Assembly: GCA_902728285.1 (NCBI GenBank)
Contig: CACVBU010000181.1
Location: forward strand, 1,617,321-1,681,320
Direction of reading: 5' to 3'
DNA from: Clytia hemisphaerica
Taxonomy: Eukaryota > Cnidaria > Hydrozoa > Leptothecata > Clytiidae
DNA length: 64,000 nucleotides
The translations under genes were made by a program, and so were the position numbers. The notes under the pieces were generated by a model that made no database searches, had not been told where the DNA came from, and was given only the letters and a program-made list of their open reading frames with translations. Every line of letters begins with the position of its first letter. Within the stretch, counting starts at the first letter, position 1. Shown piece by piece: positions 11,816-21,995 of the stretch.

Positions 11816-13741
11816 AGAATTTAGAAAATTCTAAAATTTGAAAGAAAAAAAGAAATTCTATAAATTAAAATTTTTATTTCTTGTGCCTTTATCGGTCCGT
11901 CTATTTCCTTGAATTCGACAAGGAATTATAAGAGACATTGGATAAATGACTCATAAAAGGGTGGAGAGCGACCATCGTATTTCCTTTGTTTCAGAAAACA
12001 ATTAATGTTCTAGCTTTGTCCGCAAAGGACAACTGTCATGGCGGCTCGAAGGTATCTGATTTGTAAAAATGTTTATTAATCTCATTTTAAAAAAGTTCTC
12101 TAGAAATTTCCTTTTCGTACCTTTGCAGGGAAAAAACTTTGAAAGTAAGGCTAGAATACCACACCGGACACATTTGTGAAATCTAATGTGAGAAAAACAT
12201 CATTAGATAAGAAAAATCAAACAAAATGCTTATAGTAACACGAAATTTTCAACTGGGAATATCTTTCCAAAACTGTTACCACAAAAGCTAAAAGTAACAA
12301 ACATTAGACTTGAGCGTCTTGGTTTCACTGTGGTATGAAAATCTTTTGGAGGCACGTGGTGGTAAGGTAGTTTTTTTGTGGTTGAAGTTTGAAAATTTCC
12401 GGTATCAACATTCAATTTCTTATACCACATCTTTTTTGCATCTTTCTCACAACTTGAAACGTCATATGGCATAGAAGAATTCACGGCGATAACTTCAATT
12501 CTATTAATGCAATCAACACCAAATTTTGACTGGAGTTGTAAATTAACGATTCTGAAATATTTGTTTAAAAAAATTTCAGAATATTTAAATGACGTCATTT
12601 GTTGTCTGGAAAAATTAAAATACGTCAAAAAATGCTGACGTCATCATGAATTTTCAAATTTTTTTCATGAAATATTTCAATATAAATAATCAACATCTCC
12701 AGTCAAAATTTTGCTTTGATTGTAGTAAGTTAATCGGAATTATCGCCTTTTTTCAATAATGACGTCATTTAAACTGTCGTTTTGACGTGTTTTTTCGATG
12801 TATTTTATAACGTCAAAATCAGTTTTTGACCGATATTTTCAGATTGACTTAATGAATATAAATTTTTGACCCAGCACTTTTCGAAATCCTCTCGTTAATA
12901 CGATTGTTTTGAGCTATATATGAGAGTTAAGGAATAATGGGAACCGGTGCGCGTCACGCAAAATATATTTGGGACATGCCTTAACTCACCCGAGTTTGAC
13001 TCTTACAGGAAAACTTTAAGTCTCTTTTGGGAATTGGACGAGTGATTTTCGATAAAAACACAATTAAAATGATTCGAAAAACCATTTAATAATGAGGGAA
13101 GGTGATCTTTCATTGGAACTTTTGTAAAATCGGGATTATTTTGGCTAATTTGCTTCGTATCTCTTAAAGTAGTGCTCATAAAGAAATGAAATTTGGTATA
13201 CTAAGTCTCCTTATAGGCAGTGTAAAAGTCGGAGAAAAAGTTTTTTGATACACCAAACTGTTGACCAGTTATTGAGCACTTTCGTTTTCGAGAGATCCCT
13301 CTATCCCGTCCTCATCCCGGTTGAGATCCCTTTAAATCGGAATCAAGATAATTCCGGATAGGAAAGTGCTAGAGACTTGAAATTTTCACAGAATGTACTT
13401 TTATTTGCCCTCTAAAGGATAAAAGAAAAAGAAAGCATTTTACCTCAGTCAATTTTCTAAAATTTGACTAAAAGAAGAAATTTTGAATCCGATTAATCCA
13501 ATGAAAGATCGCCGTGGGAGAGTGAACAATAATATCATTACTGCGGACATAGCTAGAACATGAGAAATCAGCAAAAATCAGGTACTTGTATATCCAGTGT
13601 ATAGTAAGTCCTTGATTTCGACTTTTGAGGACTGGGGACGATTTTAGCGCCAAAACGGAGGATAAAACGTTGGACAATCTGGAGATTCAAAAATGATCCA
13701 ATTTGATAGATGTTGACAGACTAGTTCCTTGAGGCGTTTTT
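11816..13741. repeat. Intergenic DNA with GACGTCA-rich repeat
   Basis: TGACGTCA or GACGTCAT-type words cluster at 12588-12770, and the text resembles the interior of the element at 61791-62158. A block near 12970 (GACATGCCTTAACTCACC) recurs at 62296. These look like degraded copies of that family. A 132-codon - strand frame at 12230-12628 lies in this repeat and has no recognisable domain. Confidence 0.45.
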
Positions 13742-14716
13742 GGACTTACCCCGGTGGGGTAGAGGTCCTATAAATTAACTAATGTTCTTTCGTTAGTTCG
13801 TTCATTAGTTCGTTACCAGCTTTTCTCGAGATGGTTCATTAGTTTTTCTTGATTTTTGGCACAAAGATGCAAAATGGTAATGCCCAAAATGTGACGGCCG
13901 AAAATGCCGCAAATACCGGAAAACCGGCTTTTTGACACTTTCTCGAGATTTCATCATTATTTTTTTCTGATTTTTTGCATAAAGATGCGTAATAGCAATG
14001 GCCAAAACATGGCTGAGTCCGATTTTTGAGAAAAATTCTTTTCCGGTGGAAAATGCCGGAAATATGCCGAAAATCGCAGTTTTTGCAGATTTTCATTGGA
14101 CTCTTTCCTTACATTTCTTTGTTTTTTTTTCACACAAAAATCATTATTGATATATTGATAACAATGCACACCATCAAGCATGGTTCAATTGTCAATAAAA
14201 CTGATTTTTGAAGCCGGAACGTTCTAGGTCGGGGTCGGAACAGCCGATTATCCCCTGAAAAACGGTTTTTCTTGAAATTCTCGAGGTGTACTTTATATTT
14301 TTTCATGAAATTTTGCACACTGGTGCAAAATGATAATACCTAAAATGTGACGGAGCCCGATTTTCGAAAGACATTTTTCTCCGGCCGAAAATGCCGGAAA
14401 TATGCCGGAAAAAACGTTTTTTAGCATTTTCTCGAGATCATCATTAGTTTTTTCTGATTTTTTGTAGATTTTCATTGGATTTTTTCATTTTATATTTCTA
14501 TTGATAACAATGCTCACCATCAAGCATGATTCAATTGTCAATAAAACTTATTTTTTTGAAACTGGAAATTTTTATTTCTTTTTCCCCTACTCCCCCCATC
14601 AACAATCAATGATGGATTTAATGCGTTATGCATTTTCGCTAACGCTATATTTTCTGACTGATTGTTGTCACTTTTCTCCTTATTTCTTTCTAACTTTAAT
14701 CGTCAGGTATAGGTCC
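13742..14716 (+). mobile_element. Repeat element, copy 1 of TGGACCTACC family
   Basis: 975 bp element starting GGACTTACCCCGGTGGGG and ending GGTATAGGTCC. It matches, in opposite orientation, the 1.62 kb copy at 37377-38996 over most of its length (shared blocks include CTCGAGA, ATGCCGGAAATATGCCG, CAATTGTCAATAAAACT and GCGTTATGCATTTTCGCTAA). The interior is a tandem array of diverged units with GCCGGAAA and TTTTTCTGATTTTTTGCA. Overlapping small frames on both strands are repeat artefacts, not genes. Confidence 0.8.
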
Positions 14717-15460
14717 AATCAGCATCCAGCTTGTTTATTCATTTTGATCTTTGGAGGCTGGGGACGAGTTTACTACGTTAAATTTTACCAAAGAAGGCGA
14801 AACGTTGGGACAGCCTTGACGATAAAACTAATGAATGGGTAATTTCTCTTAACCGTATGACTGATTTTTGCATGTAAAAGTTCCGAGTTTACCATTTGAC
14901 CGCTAATTTTAAAATCGGCACGCATATTTTGCAATGTAAATGGGCTCTTCAAATTTTTTAAGAATTTTCGAATGTGGCTAATTATTTGGAATGTTTAACT
15001 ATGGGCCCCGATGAGCCATTTGGATTGGGGGGGGGGCAATATAAATTCGCTGGCCATGGCTGGGCAATGAAGAAGACATTCACTTTTCCCCAAAACACCC
15101 TAAAACGTTTTTTTAACCGGGCAGAAAAATAGTTTTCATGACTTAATTTGATCTGATTAAAGTTGATGTAAAGTACATAAGTATGGTCTGCGAAAGAGTG
15201 AGGGGGTAATGTTAACTTTAGTACAACAAATAAATCTAATTTTCAAAAAATAAAGCTTTTCTGGCGGCATTGTTCTTCATAGGATTATTTCGAGTCGTAT
15301 GACTTTCCCTGACAATAATTTTGCAAAAACAGACCCTTAAAGGGCTCATTTCAAAATTGTAGTGGTAAATATTACTTGAAATCCAGTATTTGTGTGAAAA
15401 CGACACGGGCAAGAGATTACAAAGAATAGAAGAAGAGAGTACAAAGGATATTCACCTATA
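14717..15460. other. Intergenic DNA, no gene recognised
   Basis: The first 100 bp (GGCTGGGGACGAGTTTA, AAACGTTGG) resembles 13622-13680 on the other side of the repeat, so that element may be flanked by a longer direct repeat. Beyond this I see nothing. Confidence 0.4.
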
Positions 15461-15866
15461 TACCGTAATACTTCGCCCCTCCTAAAAGAAAAATTATTTA
15501 ATAAACCCCCCCCTCAAATAAACGCCCTCTTCGGAAAGTCGAATCCTTTAGGATAGGGGCGTTTATTAGAAACTTGTGACTTTAATACTTCAATACCAGT
15601 GTTAACTGGGTTTGAAAATGAAGATTTTAGTCATTTCTTGTAACCAGAGCAGTTTTCGATGCAATTTTGGTCGTTGAGCCAAAGAAATTTTGCACTAAAA
15701 TCCTGATAAAGAACTAAAACAAAGGGTATATTTGCTCTAAATATTCGACTATAGACTAAAATAATTCAATAAACGTCCCCTTCCTTTAAACGCCCCCCTC
15801 GAATAAACGCCCCTCCTAAAATCGGAAAAATTAAATAAACGCCCGGGCATTCGAAGTAATACGGTA
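15461..15866. mobile_element. MITE-like element rich in AATAAACGCCC
   Basis: The left end TACCGTAATACTTCG and right end CGAAGTAATACGGTA are inverted repeats with one mismatch. The interior carries several copies of AATAAACGCCCC, or the reverse GGGGCGTTTATT, separated by AT-rich spacers. It is non-coding. Confidence 0.8.
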
Positions 15867-16251
15867 GCCTATTAGCTTTGACAGTGTTAGATCAGAGTCC
15901 TTTGACACCTTGTGTTGCTGCAATACATTGACGGTGAGACCCATTTTATTTCCATTGAAGAAAAGTTATCTTTTAAAACGATTAATTTATCTTACAAGCA
16001 TCCTTTCCAGTTATTTTTGAAACATGTTATATCTTTCTTATGTCTGTACAATTTATCAAAAAACAGTATTGCCTAGGATGCTGAAACGTAGGTTTTATAA
16101 AGCAGTGAACCAAGCAATGAAAACATTACAAGTTCACATTTTGTCATTCAATATCAGATTATCGCAGATTGTCGATCGAACCGATTGTGATATCAGTCCA
16201 TCGTATAAAAGTTTCAGCAATTCCAAATCTCAAAATAAAAATTCTCTAAAG
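15867..16251. other. Intergenic DNA, probable MRPL19 3' region
   Basis: This lies immediately downstream of the MRPL19 stop codon on the - strand. A possible - strand AATAAA (seen as TTTATT) occurs near 15947, so part may be 3' UTR. The 81-codon + strand frame here has no recognisable domain. Confidence 0.4.
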
Positions 16252-18106
16252 CTACCGTCGTCTACGTGATTCAAATATATCATTAAACCATTTCACTAAA
16301 GTGTCTTTATCTTCTTGAGTCCATTGGCGTACACTTGGCTCATCTGTATAAGGCTCTGCTTCCATTTTACTATCCACCGTACTATACTGAGGTGGTAGGT
16401 CTCTTAAAAATCGTAACCCGTATCCAGGCTTTTCGTTCTCCCAGCGTTGATGACGTAACACTTCGATTTTTTGGATGAGAGGATTATAAATTGGATATTG
16501 GATTTCTAAAGGCTGTCCTTGGATTACGTTTCTCAGTATAAAATTCGATCCTTTGTTATTTTGCGATATATTCTTGTTTATGCATAGTCCAACAAACCTA
16601 TTAAAATGAAATGCAAGTTTTTTATTTTAAAATGTACGAGAGCACCTTTCGAAAGTAAAATCAGAATATTGTGCAAGGTTACCCCGTCAAAAATTTCTTA
16701 TGGATCAATATAGAAACTTATTTTGTAAGATTTACTTTGATTTTCTCATAACAATGTTTGAAGGGCCAAGGAATGCGTTGAAGAAAAACCATCTGAAAAT
16801 TATCGGCATTAAAGTTACTAAAACCAACGGTACAAGCCCCTTATTATTAGAAATGAATGACTGAATTCAAAATACACAATATTTCAGTAAAGTAGCCTAA
16901 CTAACCTGGTCCATCCTTCAGGTGCATAGGGGTCAGCCCTGGTTACCGCGACAATGCTACCGATGCAAAACTTTGGAATTTCAAGATTTTGATGGCGTTG
17001 CCACATATCACGTTGTTCGAGGTAATTCAGAAGGTCCAGATTAGCTGCTTCTGGTGACTCAGGAAAGGATTGCGAACAGTCCTGCTCCTCCCATACCATT
17101 CTGTGAAAAGATTAGAAAAAATTCAAAACTCTATTGCTTAGAACCAAAAGATTTTTAACATATGGTGGGGGGTGAGCTACCGAAGATTGGGGAATGTTGT
17201 TGGGTATGCGGCAACCGAACCTCTGAAAACCATCCCTTAAAAAGACTGAAAACATTTACTCTTATTTTTTGAATTTTATGGTTTTCGTACCCTTAAAAAG
17301 ACCCAAAAAGAAAAATTTGCGACCCTTAATTTGTAATCCTTTGAGACTTAGGGAAGGTAAAAGAAATACACCGGTTAAAAAAAATGATACCTTCTTTCTG
17401 GTTCCTGACCAATCAAAGCTTTTTTTGCATGTGGATATTTTTCATAAATTGAACCATAATCTAAAATGGGACTTGTTTTCTCCAAATAATTCTCAACAAG
17501 CTTCTTGACAGGATAAAAGGGATCCTGAAATTACAAGAAAGAGGAATATCTTACCAGCAAATCTTTATTGACTGAGTCATAGTGATAATTTTCTTTATTA
17601 ATCATTTATATTGATTCTTTTACAAGGATACAACCTGGACCAAACATATTATTAGCCCAGATTAGCCTTAATTTGTTTCATTTATCCTCAAGTTCTGTTC
17701 AACTATCAAACTTCAATGGATTTTCTGCTCAAAGTTTGATTTGCTTAAATTGATTCAGGTATTGTTTACATATTATCATATGTATTTTTAAATCTCTAAA
17801 TATTTTAAAGATACAAAAAAAAACAGATGTACAAACCTTTTTAGTATTAGTCAATGAATCATGTGTATTCCTTCTTCCTAAAAATAAAGTTTTCATGAGT
17901 TTTATGAGAAACAGACTTTGAGAAAAGCTACATATATACCAATAAAAAAAGTTAGTATTGGGACAAAAATAATTTTCAACCAATTTTCTTGTTCTTTCTT
18001 CCATAATTCCACTTGAAAGCAGAACTTCAACTAACTCTCGCCTCCAAGAACAAACTTGGGACTTTTTGGAGGTAGCGTTGCTAAAGTATTTGTCTTTCAT
18101 TGCCAT
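16252..18106 (-). CDS. MRPL19: Mitochondrial large-subunit ribosomal protein bL19m
   Basis: Nuclear gene for the mitochondrial homologue of bacterial L19, a structural protein of the mitoribosome large subunit. Exons from the 5' end: a first exon starting at the ATG at 18106 (its 3' border near 18013 is uncertain), then 17837-17877, 17391-17524, 16906-17100 and 16252-16597, with phases that join. The core reads IPKFCIGSIVAVTRADPYAP followed by FVGLCINK, FILRNVIQGQPLEIQYPIYN and PLIQKIEV, the L19 fold signature as in vertebrate MRPL19 (IPEFYVGSI, RVTTADPYA, FILRNVIEGQG). The C-terminal extension includes GLRFLRDLPPQYSTVDSKME, matching the MRPL19 LRDALPEYSTFDVNMK region. The length is about 260-280 residues depending on exon 1. 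The N-terminus is basic and Ser-rich, as expected for a mitochondrial presequence, but it is the least certain part. Confidence 0.85.
17163..17370 (+). repeat. GGGGTRCTTAG-family fragment in MRPL19 intron
   Basis: It begins GGTGGGGGGTGAGCTACC, then GGGTATGCGGCAACCGAACC, followed by repeats of CCCTTAAAAAGAC. This is the same layout as the complete element at 59138-59390 (CCCTTAGAGAGAC repeats). The opposite end is not visible. Confidence 0.5.
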
Positions 18107-18501
18107 TGGTCTGCGCGCTATTTCTTTAGTCTTTTCTTTTAAAATGTCACATCACATCATTTTAAATTTTGTTTCAATTTTTGACATCAGGGCGGGTTAG
18201 CAACATGAAAAAGATGGCGGAGTGAGTAAAAGAAAATTGTATTCAAGGTAAGACTTTGTTTTAAAAAATGTTGGCTGATAAGAGCAAGGGGGAGGGGGTT
18301 TAAAACTTATCGGCCAAATGCCGATAAAAAAGTTGCAAAGGGAAAGATAAAAGAAGATAAGACTAGCCTAGTTTCTAATCCTGATATAGGAGTTTCAAGA
18401 CTAGACTGGCTGCGCAGGGCAGTTGTGTTGTAATGCTGTGGTGAATGATGTTCAGGCCATGTTTGGGCCTAAAAAAGATGTTGATGTTTGGGCCATACTT
18501 C
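18107..18501. other. Region upstream of MRPL19
   Basis: Short non-coding interval. At 18290-18340 it contains a G-rich run and the phrase TTATCGGCCAAATGCCGATAAAAAAGT, a fragment of the family whose full copy is at 56307-56859. The promoter of MRPL19 should lie here but no specific element can be named. Confidence 0.4.
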
Positions 18502-18795
18502 AATCGGATTAACTTTTGTGAGATTTTTGCCATTTTTGCGAAATTAAAACTCGCAAAAACGCGTGAGATTCCTAACTCACAAAATTAAATCCACCATAAA
18601 ATTTCAAAAATCACATTTTCGGCAGAAAAAACCAGTCTAAAGTCTGCATTTGTGGCAAAAAATGGCTATTTTTCAGCTGTTTTCAAGCTTATTTGCGAAA
18701 TTAAATCCACCCAAAATTTTTCAAAACTGTGACTCACAAAATTTCGTGATTTTTTTTCGCTTGCGAAATTTAATCTCACAAAATTTAATCTGATT
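18502..18795. mobile_element. TIR element with internal CTCACAAAATT motifs
   Basis: The left end AATCGGATTAACTTTTGTGA and right end TCACAAAATTTAATCTGATT are inverted. Inside, GCGAAATTAAA, CTCACAAAATTAAATCC and related words recur in both orientations. It has the same design as the next element and the one at 24285-24673, but different ends. Confidence 0.65.
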
Positions 18796-18867
18796 AGTGT
18801 ATTAACGTAGTCGTCTAAGAAAACAGCTATTTTTTTTAGAATCTTCCTTACAATCTAGGTTTTCTAC

Positions 18868-19308
18868 CTTAAGGGAAGAAATTTTCGCGGAATTTAATTT
18901 CGCGAATCAGAGTTTCAAAATGGCAAATTTTGCGGAATTTAATTTCGCGAATGAGCCGATTTTAAAAGTTTCACGGAATTTAATTTCGCGATTGAGAATA
19001 ATTTATCAACTTAGATTAACTTTTAAGCATCACGGAGTTGTTTATATTTGTTTATATTTGATAAAAAATACACGTTATAATGCTTAAAAATCAATTGTGT
19101 CCATCTTTTTGGTAATACCTGGTCAAAAACAGCAAAATAAAAGAAGAAGAAAAAAAATCGAATTTCGCGGAATTTAATTTCGCGATTTATCAATTTTGGT
19201 GTGTTTCGTGGAATTTAATTTCGCGAATTACGCCCAAATTCGCGAAATTAAATTCCGCAAAAATTTCTTCCGCAAAAATTTCTTCTCGCAAAAATTTCTT
19301 CCCTTAAG
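18868..19308. mobile_element. TIR element packed with TTTCGCG motifs
   Basis: The ends CTTAAGGGAAGAAATTTT and AAAATTTCTTCCCTTAAG are perfect inverted repeats. The interior contains many copies of GGAATTTAATTTCGCGA or its reverse. Flanking TA dinucleotides (TAC at the left, CTA at the right) would fit a TA target duplication. Relatives are at 27540-27724 and 60904-60958. It is non-coding. Confidence 0.8.
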
Positions 19309-19457
19309 CTATTTATAAAAAGTAGATTGCTGACGTGTGGAAAGGAATTTCGGCATTACTGATCCTTTTGTTTCGATAATAAGATCAAAGCGGGAATTAA
19401 TTTTCTTCTCGATTCTTTCTTTCCTTTTTCTTTCTTACCAGTTCACTACTTTCAAAG

Positions 19458-19527
19458 CGTGGTTAGCTCAAGCGGTTTTAGAACGTCTGTCTCATATGCA
19501 TGGGGCTCCGAGTTCGATTTCAACGGA
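19458..19527 (+). repeat. tRNA-derived sequence (SINE-head-like)
   Basis: GTGGTTAGCTCAAGCGGTTT resembles a tRNA A box, and GAGTTCGATTTC lies at B-box spacing. Between them CTGTCTCATATGCATG resembles a tRNA-Met(CAT) anticodon arm. The 5' and 3' ends do not form an acceptor stem, so this is a tRNA pseudogene or the head of a SINE rather than a working tRNA. Confidence 0.45.
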
Positions 19528-20602
19528 TGTCCAATTTATTTGATTCTTGACTTTTTTTGTGATTCAATTCCTGAGACAGCACTTCAATTTTTAAGGCCTT
19601 GTTTATACGTTAAAGTAAAAATAATTATGCACATGTAAATAGGTCAGTGTTTGAGGTCCGGCAAAGTTTTGGGGAAATAGCCTATCCAGCGGTGCGCAGA
19701 TCTAGGTGGGTTCCGTCTCCCCTGTAGATCTTTTTCTTGGGAAGTTGATCTTCAAATTAGTTGTCAAGGTTGGCTTGGCTCAAATTTTTTCATCTATGGC
19801 TCAAATTTTAGGCAATCTCTCATCACGTGCGTTTGCGTAGGGTAAAATGGCGAAATGCGAAAATCGAATTTGGCAAAATTTTTTTGAAAAATGACCCTAC
19901 AAGATTTGACTATTATCTTTCTATTCCATGAAGAGATTACTTTCAAATAAAAAATGTATTGACAATGAATGGGTAAGCTTTCTAGAAATCCAAACATAAA
20001 TTGCATAGCTTTTACCAAAAAATAGCACTTTAGGATCAGAAACAGTGAAAAATTTTTTCACAGAACATAGTAAAACTATTCAGTATATAACTTGTACCTT
20101 TTTACAGAATTTCAAAAAATCTGTTAGTTCTGGAGATATACTTGAAAAGTTTAGACATGGGTAGTTCGCGTTCGTGTTTCGCATTCCCAAACCAAACGCA
20201 CGTGTCATAGTTTTTTGAAAATGTTAATTTCATCACAAAGCGCCGGGTTATTTTTTCATGAATCCCTTTAGAAGTTTTGCGGCGCATTTTTTTGCTTGCG
20301 AGTCAAGCATTTTGGCGGGACGCTAGTGTGACTAACTGTCTATAGCGTTATGACAGTTACATCAATATGCCTTCTTACCTGTCTTTAAAAATATAAATAA
20401 AAGTAATCACGGAAAATGACGCAAAAAAAAAGACATAAGTGTGAGAACAGAGTAATCAAACTCGTTAGAAAAAGTACCATTAGAAGTCATAAAAAATCAA
20501 CCTGAATAAATGCAATCGAAATTCCAGAGAACTTCATAATTCCCCAAACAACATTACATTACTATCTCAAACTCCCACCACATAAATTTTACAATTACAT
20601 CA
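19528..20602. other. Intergenic DNA, no gene recognised
   Basis: No coding region or delimitable repeat. The phrase ACATCAATATGCC at 20352 is a partial copy of the end of the following inverted-repeat element. Confidence 0.4.
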
Positions 20603-21014
20603 GACAGTTCCATCAATATGCCATAAACATTTTGTTCAACCACCTTCACTTCAAGATAGGCCACCATAGAATGAACTTCCTTTTATATGATGAAACATAT
20701 TCATGTGGCTTTCAGCCTTGCACTCCATCGCAGAGGCTAATCAATTTTAATGACTTTTTTGACTAATGACCAAGTTAAAATTTTTTAATTTTTTTATATT
20801 TGAGTATTAAAAAGGCATGCATTCAAATAATAAAGGTTTAAAATTTTTCTCTGGGCTAGTTAGTAAAAATATCTCAAATAGGCTCTGTGATGGAGTGCAG
20901 GCTGAAAACCACATGAATATGGTTCATCCTATAAAAGGAAGTTCATTCTATGGTGGCCTACCTTGAAGTGAAAGTGGTTGAACAAAATGTTTTTGGCATA
21001 TTGATGGAACTGTC
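20603..21014. mobile_element. Foldback-type element with about 140 bp arms
   Basis: The left arm, starting GACAGTTCCATCAATATGCC and running to about 20743, is the reverse complement of 20883-21014 with only a few mismatches. Shared blocks include TTTTGTTCAACCAC, GGCCACCATAGAATGAACTT and CACATGAATATG. The central spacer of about 140 bp is AT-rich. There is no coding capacity. Confidence 0.8.
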
Positions 21015-21995
21015 AGAGTAGACTACGCTCGCCACCGAAGAGGATTATTTGGAAAGGGTAATTACTGTATATTTTATTGTTCGCTTCTTTTTTAAAGATT
21101 CGCCGGGTTGGAAAAGTATGAATTTCTTTGAACATATTTTACCTACCCCAAATATTTAGGAGGCTGAGTTTGAAACGAATCGTCAAGTTGAAACGAACGA
21201 TAAATAAATGTATCAAGGTATGTTTTATTTACCCCCTGGTGACTTAACAAAAGAGACTTAACTCGATGTTACAATCCAATTATTGAAAGTTTTTCTCAGC
21301 CTTTTTATAATGAGCGAGACATATGTTCTCTGATTACGCAATTTTCATATTGACATTTTCGAGGCATTTTGATGTAACGGTATGATGATGATGATATGGC
21401 CTTAAAAAAGTGGGTGAAGGCATATGTTATGTTCAATGTACAGGTAGTTCAATTTAAGGGCATTCCAATAGTAAGTAGGCCAATTCCAGTATAAAGCATT
21501 AAAAGTGGATATCAGTTCATTGGTAAAATCGGTTAAATTTTCTCATTTGCCATCGTACCCCCCCAGATTTGAAAAAAGCTTCCATTATTGTACCTGACTG
21601 AGAGTGAGGGGAGTCTGTCTCTGATGTTCAAAGGAATTATCAAAAAGACACAAAAGGCAAATGAAGAAGCAATACAATGATGTAAAATCAACTTACCTGA
21701 AATGCTTCTCGTGCTTTGGGTTAAAAGTATCCTGGATGTTCTCAAATTTTTGAATGCACATGTCGCTGTACATGTCGCCATTTTGAAAATAATTTTTACC
21801 CGCCCGATGGCGGTCAATTTCGAAACAAAGGGCGTAGAGCGCTTTAATTGTTTTAAAATGGCAGCTTTGAAAACGAAAGTGGTTCCTTGTCAGTCCAATC
21901 AGTATTTTCAGCAGCTGTGGTTAGTTTACAACAGGCAGAAATCTTGAAAATTTGTGATAACTTTGGTTGATACAGACCTAATTTTCACACAGATC
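21015..21995. other. Region upstream of TMEM230
   Basis: Two overlapping open frames on opposite strands (21533-21817 and 21702-21947) have no recognisable domain. The TMEM230 promoter and 5' UTR presumably lie in the last few hundred bases. No specific site can be named. Confidence 0.4.

Noticed and set aside
12230-12628. 132-codon - strand frame
   Set aside because: It lies in GACGTCA-rich repeat sequence with no recognisable motif.
13839-14475. Several overlapping 60-85 codon frames with similar peptides
   Set aside because: They are translations of tandem repeat units within the 13742-14716 element; the similar frames at 37424-38705 come from its second copy.
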